Origin: Numida meleagris | Taxonomy: Eukaryota > Chordata > Aves > Galliformes > Numididae | Reading direction: 5' to 3' | DNA length: 64,000 nt | Assembly: GCF_002078875.1 (NCBI RefSeq) | Contig: NC_034410.1 | Span: forward strand, 99,388,871 to 99,452,870 | Part shown: positions 22,708 to 33,350 of the stretch, in pieces | Position numbering within the stretch: position 1 is the first letter of the stretch | Layout: every line of letters starts with the position of its first letter | Program-made: the position numbers and the translations under genes | The notes under the pieces: model-generated | The model's database searches: none | Seen by the model: only the letters and a program-made list of their open reading frames with translations | Told to the model about the DNA's origin: nothing

Positions 22708-23924
22708 TCAGTTAAAAATATATTGTAAAAATTAAAAACCCGATTTTGTAATTGCATGGCGTATGAGGACAACCCTGCATTGTTTCTATCGTTACCAAAG
22801 TTGATGCACACATGAGCAAGCCCGTGTGTTTTTTCTTGAACACATTAACACTGACTTTGAAGGTTTAAAGAAGTCCTAAGCTGAGCAAAATTTCTAAGAG
22901 TATGTCAGAGAAGAAACAGCTTTCTGTCACCTACAAAAAGCCACAGTGAAAGGAAGAAAACAAAACAGCACACAATGCAGTCTTCTAAGAATATCTTTAC
23001 ATCTGCCTGCTCTCCTGCTCCACAAAACCCTCCCCCAGTCACCCAAGCAGACAACTGGTTTAAGGATTAGCCAGAACTGATTTTTCTCCCTAGAGATCTC
23101 TTATTTCACTGTTGTTAGAAGGATGAGAGTGGGTGACGGACATTCAAAAAAGTTGAAATGTGAGCTGCAACTCTTCATGTTTTTCAGTAATAATTCTTTT
23201 TGATAGCCAAAGTCCTCCTCTGAAATGTAACTTTCCAGAAAATTCCACTGGCCAGAATACACCCAAATACAACAGAAATCTCTTCTAAATCTTTATCACC
23301 AACTCATTTGGTGCTTTAAGCACCTCAAATGATCTGGCTCCCAAAACACAGCTTTCAACCTGACACCCTCTCCTATTTCACAGTCTACTGGAATTAGATC
23401 AAAATCTTGCCACTGCTAGCCCAAGAAAATCAGAAGTTGTGTTGCCCTTCCTGACCCCATCAAAATTTGTCATTAAAGATGTCTAGAGGCTGTATCACAA
23501 AGACTTGCAAAAAAATATTCACCCCAACCCTTTTCTGGCCTCCCTGTTTCATCCTCAGGAAAACCTCCCCACAGGCCCCTACCCTAAACCCTAAGGTATT
23601 TCTAGGAGCCAAAAAACTCCAGCTCTGAGAGGGGCCTAAGACACCCCTCCCAAAATTTAATGCAACCTGACTACACTGCTCCCTTTGGCCTCTTTGAAAA
23701 GGTCAACACAGTAGAACACAGTCAGGTACTTCAGGCCCACTTTTCAGCATTCCTTTGAACATCTGGTTAACAACAGCTGCTAGCATAGCTCTCTAAACCA
23801 AACAAAGTCAGTATTAGGTCAAAAATATTTCTCTCTCCAATGTATTTCAAGAGTAAAGCTGTGTTTTCCACAAAGCTTGTTTTCAACAAAATACTCCTCA
23901 TGCATCCGTTTTTAAAGAAAATAT

Positions 23925-23930
23925 TTTATT
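23925..23930 (-). terminator. TGIF1: Polyadenylation signal, TGIF1
   Basis: The plus strand reads TTTATT, giving AATAAA on the TGIF1 strand, about 495 bases after the stop codon. It is one of two closely spaced candidates. Confidence 0.45.
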
Positions 23931-23988
23931 ACATTGTGGGAAAAAAAGCATAATCATCCAAAGTTCATATTGTTAAAAAAATTGAAAA

Positions 23989-23994
23989 TTTATT
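23989..23994 (-). terminator. TGIF1: Polyadenylation signal, TGIF1 (nearer candidate)
   Basis: The plus strand reads TTTATT within GAAAATTTATTTTAGAC, giving AATAAA on the minus strand about 430 bases after the stop codon. Confidence 0.45.
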
Positions 23995-24423
23995 TTAGAC
24001 AGCGTGTCGGTATATTCTGTTCCGCATGGGAATGATAAGAAGACTCTATATCATTACTAGATATTGCACAGTCTGATAGAAAAAAACAAATCACATGATC
24101 TTGGGAACCATCTCACATTATGAAAAACCTACAAAGAAAATATTAAAAAACAAAAACAAAAAAAAAAACCAAAAAAAACCACACAATCCTTTCTTCCTAC
24201 AGTAGCTTTAAAGTTTATAATTCTTGGAATGACCATATTCCACTGAAGACCATCTCAGTGACAGGAAGCTTCATTTCAGCAATCCCTTGTGCAAATAAGA
24301 TTAATAAAAAAAATAATAATAATGCAGTTAAGTCTTTTGATATTGTGTGGGTGGCAATAACCACACAGCTGTTAGATCCCTGCCTGGAAATAAAACAAAA
24401 TGGGGAAAGAGAAGGAAGGGGAT

Positions 24424-24990
24424 TTAGGCCATAAGTTTTGCCTGCAACTCCATCTCTGCCGCCCTTTTGAGTGCAACATCCACCAGCAGCTGGAATCCAC
24501 TAAAATCCTGGTTGAGGTCTGGTGGGGTTGGAGGAGGAGTGTTAAAGAGCCCGCTTTGCGCATTCGCACCAGGTCCCAGTTTAGAGGCATCCTCGTGGTA
24601 GGAGAGGGAGCTGTCTGTGAAGGCGTTGGCTGGGGGCTGCTGCAGGTCCGTAGTCTGGCCTACATCAGCTGGCTGACAAAAATGGAAAGGGGCATCTTTC
24701 AACGCAGTCACAGTCGTGTGGCAAATCACTGAGGGCCGAGCGAGGACCGACCCCGGGGACACAGGCTTGGAAGAGGACACAGTCTTGCTGAGCGTGGCAG
24801 ATGCGGGAAGGAAGGGGCTCTCCTCCAGCAAGGGAAGGAAGTTCTTTGTGCCCATGGAGGACTCCACCATGCTGCCTTCAGGAAGCTTGGTCCCCCGCCG
24901 TGAGATGGTGAACTGGTTTGGGTCTTTGCCGTCCTTCCTCAGCATATCAGGTAAGAGCCTGCGGCGTGCATTGATAAACCAGTTGCAGAC
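24424..24990 (-). CDS. TGIF1: TGIF1 coding exon 3 (homeodomain helix 3 and repression domains)
   Basis: On the minus strand the exon begins after a tattctcag acceptor with GTCTGCAACTGG and ends at TAA (24424-24426), encoding residues 82-269. It opens with the recognition helix of the TALE homeodomain, [17 protein letters not shown], with isoleucine at homeodomain position 50 as in TALE proteins. It continues through the conserved block [15 protein letters not shown] and a Ser/Pro-rich centre containing [19 protein letters not shown]. The C-terminus has [17 protein letters not shown] and a final helical stretch ending QAKLMA. TGIF1 is a nuclear co-repressor that binds SMAD2/3 and TGIF sites and recruits CtBP, SIN3 and HDACs to limit TGF-beta and retinoid responses. 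The central region is the least conserved with mammals, as expected. Confidence 0.97.
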   Translation of the reverse strand, partial: VCNWFINARRRLLPDMLRKDGKDPNQFTISRRGTKLPEGSMVESSMGTKNFLPLLEESPFLPASATLSKTVSSSKPVSPGSVLARPSVICHTTVTALKDAPFHFCQPADVGQTTDLQQPPANAFTDSSLSYHEDASKLGPGANAQSGLFNTPPPTPPDLNQDFSGFQLLVDVALKRAAEMELQAKLMA

Positions 24991-26520
<1,530 letters not shown>

Positions 26521-29006
26521 CTACCTCAGGAAACTACTTAGCTCCAGCACTTCATGGCTCAGACTTGTTTTATATTAAGCACTTTTACCACGAATTGTGG
26601 CATAGCCTGCTTTACGGGGGATTTGTCCTGTAGCGTTAACTTGTCAAGCTGTAGCTCTACTGTCAGTTGAACAAGAAGTAGCACCAATGAGCTGTTCCTA
26701 AGGGAATTCTCTGTAAACCCTCATTTTCTGGTTCCCCTAGCAACCTTTTATCTACTGCTTGTTATCAGATAGCTTCTATCTAATGCCAATATTGTCCAAA
26801 TTTGCTTGCTATGGTATGTATGCATTCAGCACTCTTCTCTTCAAGGATAAGCAGGGGCTGGGCAAAGGGCCAACAGACAAGAACCAAAAAGCCATATACC
26901 CAACTCAAGTGATGGGTTATTTAATTACTCTTTAAAATGCTAATGCTTCCCTCGTGAGAGAGATAGCTTGTAGATTTTTATAAATTAATAGTTCATCTCA
27001 TATCTACAGAGAAAGAAAAGAAAAAAGGGGAAATTGTGTCTGCCCTCACTGTCAAGTGAATATTTACTCAGTAAGTAAAAAAAAAAAAAAAAGTGCAGGG
27101 TAAGGAAAGAACCAGGTGCCTAACGCATGTACAAGTACACCAGCATGACAGGTGATGGACTTCTAAAATTTAATTGCGCTTCAGTATCAGAGAACTGCAA
27201 TCATTAAAAAAATAATTAATCATCCCTTTCTATACACCACACTACTTGACACTACGTTAGGTAAACAAAAATAAACAAACAAATTAAGTATTTAATAGTC
27301 GCCAGCTTGGAAGGGTACAATTTCCTCCTTTTGTAGAATATACAAGGCACTGCGGAAACAAACTACTGAAATACATACTGGCTTTCAGAAGTGTCTTCTA
27401 GAAAAAAAAATGTCAAGAAAAAGAAGCCCATAATCTCTTTCTTTAATTTGCATTTCATGTTGAGGGTGGGAGAAAGAAAAAGGAACTTGCTCATTCATAA
27501 CATCAAAATTAAAAACATGAACAGTAAAAACCAAGTTAAATGTCAGAAGTAAAAAAAAAAAATTATGTGGGCTACTACCCATAATTCAAAGATTCTGTTT
27601 AAGGAAAGAGTTAGCCCTGAAATTTAATACATGTGCATGTGAAAGCATACAACTATATAAAGCAATAGGAAAAAAAGAAAGGGGTGTGTGCAACTGTTGC
27701 TCATTACTTCCCAGTGTGTATGGAGGGTAGGATCTCTCCCCATACCTTCAAACTGTAGCCAAAGCTGACACTGCGAACTGTTCCCTTTCTTCCTCTTATT
27801 TATGAGAAGCATCAATATCCTTAAATTTGGTTTGAGTTGCTCAGATGTCAATGCACATTTTTGACACGCAAGCATTCCCAGGAGAACTATCAATCTGCAA
27901 AGTGTCTGGCATCCTTACTTCACTAACTCACTTAGTATTGTTTTCCTTCTTTCAACTGCTGATTTATGGAACCGTCAAACACCAAACTGACATACCAAAC
28001 TTTTCCTAGGATGATTTGCCACATAAATTATCCAGTCATGGCACAAGAACAATAGGATATTTAAATGGCCTATACGAGATAAATCCCAAATTATGTAAAC
28101 AAGTTCTTAACTCATGTAGAAAGTATCTCAACTTTGCTTTAAAATGATTCTGAGCCTTCTCTTTTCTATTTGTAACAGCTTCATGCAAAGTTCTGTCATG
28201 CTTGCAATCTAACCTGAGAACATGTCTTGCACAATGGGGTTCTGGAGACGTAAGTAGCACTTCTCGGAACAAAGATCATGCACAGACAGCATGATGGCTC
28301 TGCAAAGCAGCTCATGCCTCCCAAACTGAATTTAAAAACTAGCTAAAACTAGCCTCCATTATTCAGACAATGTTTTCAAGTGTGCTGCTCTTGTTTGTCA
28401 GAAACTAGAAGCCTTGTAGCACTTCAGTGGGTTGGGTTTTTTGTTTGTTTTTAAATTTAATAGGCAAGACAGGACTTTGGAAAACAGGGAGAGGCAAAGA
28501 GTGAAAGCTGGAAACAAGGAGCCAAAGAAACTACTCCTGTGAGAAAATTAGGTGTCTAACAGTCTGTGAGCCATATTTACATGGCATAACGACAAGTCCT
28601 CCAGACACACCACCGCCCCGCTTGGCGTAACTTCCCCAGGACCTAATAATACAGCTGAAGCGCTCCACTGGAGCCTCTGAATTTGAGAAAACTGCCTCGA
28701 CAGCAAAACTTGGTCCAAAACTGTTGCTTTTTTTCACCCCCAAAAAAAGATAAAAGCGTGGCAAAACACTAAAAGCCAGCAGCATGAAAACGCTTCTGTG
28801 TTTTGCAAACCCGTTCTTCTGCCATGGCACTTCTAAAGTAAAAGTTGCCGTCTGACTAACCACAGCCTACCTAGCAAGGAATGAGTCAACGCCAAGCCTG
28901 CCCTTTGGCCGGCTCACTCGGCGTGTCATATGAACTGACAGAGCGAGTCAGTGACACAGAGCAGGTTCGGGTGAGCAGGAAACCCAGTGTGTTACAACTT
29001 CTCCTC

Positions 29007-29028
29007 ATTTAAATGAGCTCATTTAAAT
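29007..29028. promoter_or_regulatory. 22-bp perfect palindrome built from ATTTAAAT
   Basis: The element reads the same on both strands: an ATTTAAATGAG half followed by its reverse complement. A 14-base palindrome CTCATTTAAATGAG (29005-29018) is followed directly by a second near-copy. AT-core palindromes of this kind can be bound by homeodomain or POU dimers. It lies in TGIF1 intron 1, which makes an enhancer element conceivable. Confidence 0.4.
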
Positions 29029-30302
29029 AGAGCAGCAGCCCTCTGAACTTTGCGCAGATACCTCCGCTCGGCGCGGCAACAGGAAGTCCTGGCGAGAAAT
29101 CTCACACGGCCCCAGCTGATATTTTTTACTAGAGCCGGAGCCACGTTGTTGCTGTCATGGCTCTGTTTTCATTAAAGCATTCCTGCTGATTACAACCCAG
29201 CTTTGTTTTTCCCTCTTGTTAGTAATCAGGCTATTCGCTGCTGGTTTCCTGTTTTAACAGGGCCCAACTGAAAAGGTTTCTGGCCGGGCTCCACTGCCAG
29301 ACCATTGGCTTACTGCTTTTTACTCCCAGAATAAAGGCTAGTGGACATGCTGAGCAGCCCCAGCTGACCTACTAATTTATTTCATCTTAAAAACAACCCA
29401 GTGTCAGGTTACTTTCTGTCTTCTCTTAAACACGTTCAACTGAACAGAAACGCTGCTTTCACATGACTAAGCCAAAGCAGCCTGGGCACGCCGGCACAGG
29501 GCTGGGGACCAGCACGACACTCCAGGACTCCATCCCCACCACCACCCCGCAGATGAGCAGCGCGTGTCACCAACAGGCTAAGGGCTACGTGACCACCATC
29601 CCTTCCTAACACATTACGTTATCCTCCCAGCTCCCTAGCTGCAGCCATATATACAGGTGGTTGGACACTGCGTGCTGTCACAGTCCCGAGACTCCTGGAA
29701 ACAGAGCAGGCTGCATCCAGGGCGCTGTGTACAACCCTGGGCTCAGCACCCCGAGCGCCAACAGCTCTGAAACAACTTGAGAAGAAGTACAGCGATAACT
29801 AAAGCTGATTTCAAAATAGACCACTGCTCCTTAAGAAAGCACGCCGAAATACTCGAGGGGGAGGACGAAGTATTTGGAGAGGCTGAGATGAAGCAGGAGT
29901 TAAGCAAATGCAACACTCGAGCTATTAGGAAAAAAACCACCACCGTCCCATTGTGTCGAGGAAGAGCTGCACAGAGGAAGTGGCACAGGCCAATTGTTAT
30001 TCAAAACAGGACAAAGTTACCACAAGAAACAATCTCTGCCCTCCAGAGAGGCAGCAGACAAAACAATCACCTTCTGGAAAGCCTCCCACCCCACCCGGCG
30101 GGGCTGAGCGAATTTAAACAGGATTGTTATGAGCGCAGATAAACAGGACGGGTCTCATCCACGGCTCCGGTCCTGTCGTAACCGAGCTCGGTAGGATTCC
30201 TCACATGTATCAACTTGAGCACATGCCTGGCCCTTCGCAAGAGTGTATTCGAAAGGTAATTAACAAGCTGAGTATGTTCCGTGCGATCGCTATCAGCTTA
30301 TT

Positions 30303-30312
30303 ATTTGCAAAT
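30303..30312. promoter_or_regulatory. Octamer-like palindromic site ATTTGCAAAT
   Basis: ATTTGCAAAT is a self-complementary octamer-type (POU) or C/EBP-like sequence. It sits in a non-repetitive stretch of TGIF1 intron 1, about 1.6 kb downstream of the first coding exon in the direction of transcription. Binding is inferred only from the motif. Confidence 0.3.
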
Positions 30313-31229
30313 GAAACCATCCACAGAGTAGTCCTCGGGGTTTTAACCCACAGCCTGATAGGGAAAAGGAAAAAAAAAAAAGAGGAAAAAGAAAAAAAGG
30401 GAAGCTAACTAAACTTTAATGTGAATTTAAACGCCAACAACAAAAATAAATCAGTTTAAAATTATTCAGAAGTAACCACGAACTGCATAAAGGATGCATG
30501 AGGGAATTTCCACTGTAAAAAAAACTTTTCCTTTGAGTACGTTTCATAATTGAGGAACCAGCTTGTTTGCTTCCCTTCGCGTTTCACAGCTCGAGCTCTG
30601 CTGCTTTTAAAGCAGCCACACTCGGCTACGCTATGCGTTTGTTTTTCTTCTTTAAACAGGATTTTTCTAGGGCTGAGAGCAGGAAAGCTGAAACAAAGTC
30701 ATTCTTTGGAAACTTTTGAGCTAGCCTCCAACGCCGGGCGGCCCCGAGCGGAACACAACAAAGGCTCCAGCCCCAACACTTCGCACAAGTCCCATCCCTT
30801 TCCCCTCCTCCCGCTCGGTGCCAGGCAGAGCCCCCGGCCCCTCTGCGGAGCTGCCCCTCCGGCACGTCACCTCCCATTGTCCCCATTGTTCCAGCCCACA
30901 ACTTCCAGCCCTCGGAGCAGCTCACTCACACAAAGACCTACACATGCATACCTAGAAACGACGTCAGCACTTTTCACACGCATTTATTTCGGGGGTGGCA
31001 AGAACAACAGTCGAAAGTGCGGAGAGTTTGGTATTTCGGCAACCAGCAGCTGCCCTCGGGGAGAGGTCTGAACAATGGAAGCAACAGCAGACAGGAAACC
31101 AGCTCACCACTGCTGTGCAAATAGGGAGCATAGGAATGTCCTAAAAATAACTGGGCTAAATTAATTCAGCGAAATCATACAGGAGAAAAACACACCGTGC
31201 CTAGAACAAGGTGACGAACCGCAGCCTAC

Positions 31230-31330
31230 CTGAGGGCTGCGGCGTGCGGAGTCAGCGCCGTGCCCTACGATCGCTGCACGGGGGCTCGGGGGCCGCCGAA
31301 ACTTGTTCTTTGTGCCCCGGGTCCCTTTGT
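31230..31330 (-). other. TGIF1: Possible alternative non-coding first exon of TGIF1
   Basis: A strong donor CCCTCAG|gtaggc occurs on the minus strand with the exon edge at 31230, inside the CpG island. Joining it to exon 2 in the one open local frame would read GTG TAG and stop at once, so such an exon would be non-coding, with translation starting at Met21 in exon 2. The upstream limit given is arbitrary. A weaker donor TAG|gtatgc lies near 30951. Confidence 0.25.
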
Positions 31331-31877
31331 GCGAGGCTGCCCGCACCGCGCCGGGCAACGGCACGGCCCCGGGGCGCTGCTCCGCGCCGCAGCCGCTGCC
31401 TCACAGCGGCACGGACGCGCGCGTTGGGAACTTCTTGCGCGCGGCTGCGGCCGGGCTCTGATTTCAAGCACTGAAAGCGCGGCCGCCAGCCGAAAGTTTG
31501 CTGTCTGTACACCCACACCCACACACAAAGAAAAACCCGCTCCGGCGGGGGGGAGCGGTCTTCCTCCTCCCTTTAAACCTAAGCGCGTGGAAACTTTCCC
31601 ACTCTTCTCCTCTTTACACGACGACGAGAGCAGGGGAAAGCGGCGGTTCAGCAGCGGTCGCGTTCCGGCCCCCACGCCGCAGACAAAGAGCGGGGCTGCG
31701 CGCCGAGCCCCCGCCTCGCACCGGGGCAGCGGGACGGGGAGGGCGGACAGCGACCGCCGAGCAACGGTCGCGCGCGGCACCAACGGCCGCTGCGGCCCTG
31801 CGGGGAACGCGGGCGGGAAGAGCGCGCCGCGGCCGCGGCTGCTGTCACGGCGTGCCCTTGCGGCGCCCCGCACGTAC

Positions 31878-31893
31878 CTTTTTTACTTTTCAT
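31878..31893 (-). CDS. TGIF1: TGIF1 coding exon 1 (start codon, 16 coding bases)
   Basis: On the minus strand, ATG AAA AGT AAA AAA G is followed by a gtacgtg donor, encoding MKSKK plus the first base of a Gly codon completed by exon 2. The human short isoform starts MKGKKG, so the start choice is well supported. The three coding exons (16 + 227 + 567 bases, stop included) give 269 residues, against 272 as I remember the human isoform. The exon lies in the CpG island; its 5' UTR extends upstream to an unmapped start site. Confidence 0.92.
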
Positions 31894-32291
31894 CGTGCCG
31901 GCGACCACCGCCGCGCTCCGGGAGGCGAGGCAGGACGCTGCTCCCCTTCTCAACTCGGCGAGGAGGAGGAGGACGGCGAAGAAGCGCGGCCAGGCGGCCG
32001 GCCCGGGGCCGCGCTGCTGTCGGGGAGCCGCGGGATTCTGCCTCCGCGAAGGCTTTCCGGCGGCTGCGGGCTCGCTTCGCCTTTGTTCCTTCCTCGTGGA
32101 AGTGGGAGAAGGCACGGGAGGAAAAGGTGCGCGCGGCAGCCCTCCCCCTTCCCGCAGTGACTGAGGCAGAGTCACCCGGAGCTACGCTCGCACTCGCGGC
32201 GCTGCCTCCTCCCTCCTCCCGCCGCCTCTCCCCTCCCCTCCCAGGCGCGGCGAGCGGGAGGGAGGGAGGGCCGGGGGGCACGCTGCTCCTG

Positions 32292-32328
32292 CACACACAC
32301 ACACACACACACACTCACTCACTCACTC
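32292..32328 (+). repeat. Microsatellite: (CA)11 followed by ACTC units
   Basis: An uninterrupted CA repeat runs into four ACTC/TCAC tetramer units. It lies about 400 bases upstream of the TGIF1 start codon, in the probable promoter or 5' UTR, and is likely to be length-variable. Confidence 0.92.
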
Positions 32329-32802
32329 GGCAGCCCGCCCGCCTTTCTTCCAGGCAGGCGTTTGTTTGATCGTTAAGCTGGAAGGAGAAGGGGCCGAGAG
32401 GAGGGGGGGGAGGTTTTGACAGCTGCCCTTGACTCGCCTCCTCCTGTTGCTGCCGGATGAACCACCCACTCCTCCGCCGAGAAGAAAGGAGAGTGTGTGC
32501 GGAGCCCTCCAAGGAGCCCCACACCCCGCCCGGCTCCGCGGGGCCCCTCCGGTGTTACCGCCGCCCCCTCCCCGGGCAGCCGCGTCCTTTTCGGCCTTAT
32601 TTTTACACCGGGCTGCTTGTCCCCCCGCTCCTCGGCGGACGTTGCCGTGACACACGCTCGTAGCGAGAGAAAAGTCTCTCGGCTTGACTCATCCCTCTCG
32701 GGCGAGCACGTGGTGCAGCAACAGTTTATTTTCCTCCGAGATGAGACAGACGCGACCCCGCCAGCGGCTCCGCTCCGCGCTCCCGGTGCTGCACGCAGCG
32801 CT

Positions 32803-32825
32803 GGGGGTGGGGGGGTGGAAGAGGG
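32803..32825 (+). promoter_or_regulatory. G-quadruplex-type G-run cluster in the TGIF1 CpG island
   Basis: G runs of five and seven are separated by one T, followed by GG and GGG after short spacers. Four G tracts with short loops fit a quadruplex-forming motif. It is on the non-template-like plus strand, about 0.9 kb upstream of the TGIF1 start codon. Confidence 0.5.
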
Positions 32826-33350
32826 AACCGCCGGAGGGTTCGCGCGTGGAGAACCACGCGCTGCTCAGCGCTGCGCTGCCGTGCGTGGCCGCGTGTGTTT
32901 GTTGTACTGCTGCAGGGCCACGTGCTGCGGGGCAGCGCTGCTGGCGGCTGATGAAATCACGGACTCCTACGGCAAAACAGCGCTCCTTCCCCAACACCCC
33001 CCCCCCCTTCTCCTGCTTGTACGTCCACAAAGACGCGCATTCACCTCAGAGCGGGAAGCAGCCGCGTTTCAACAGCAAATCCTCCCAAGCACCTCGTAAC
33101 TATTTTTACGTAGCGTCATTACAGCGACCTTGCCGGAGATAAAACAGCTGTTACATCCTGCGTGAGGGACGCGCGCGCGGCGGGCGGCTGTTGAGCAATT
33201 CCGGCCAACGAGGCCGGCTCTCGGCCGCCCGCGGGGCTGCGCGGCCCGCGGCTCTGCCTGGCGGGGAAGAGGGGGGGGAGCGCTGACTCACAGCGCGGCG
33301 CTGACTGAGCGGGCGCTGCGAGCCGCGCCGTTACCCGCCGCCCAACCGCC

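Larger units (their letters stand above)
23915..24423 (-). other. TGIF1: Probable TGIF1 3' untranslated region
   Basis: This follows the TGIF1 stop codon on the minus strand. It is AU-rich, has no coding frame, and includes A-rich tracts (about 24143-24180). Two AATAAA signals occur in minus-strand sense, 430 to 500 bases after the stop. Its length is in the range expected for TGIF1 transcripts, but the true end was not determined. Confidence 0.6.
31225..33350. promoter_or_regulatory. TGIF1: CpG island spanning the TGIF1 promoter and first exon
   Basis: About 2.1 kb of strongly GC-rich sequence with frequent CG dinucleotides surrounds the TGIF1 start codon at 31893, in contrast with the AT-rich flanks. 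Within it are GGGCGG-type Sp1 boxes (for example 31741-31746), G/C runs, a dinucleotide repeat and a G-quadruplex motif. No TATA box is evident upstream of the first exon, which fits a dispersed CpG-island promoter. The transcription start was not determined; the 5' UTR should lie between 31894 and roughly 32.3 kb on the minus strand. Confidence 0.85.

Noticed and set aside
31260..32369. 369-codon plus-strand open frame, and several long overlapping frames on both strands, at 31.2-33.1 kb
   Set aside because: They lie in the CpG island, where stop codons are rare by composition. The encoded Arg/Ala/Pro/Gly-rich sequence has no domain, several frames are open at once, and TGIF1 exon 1 on the minus strand explains the region.
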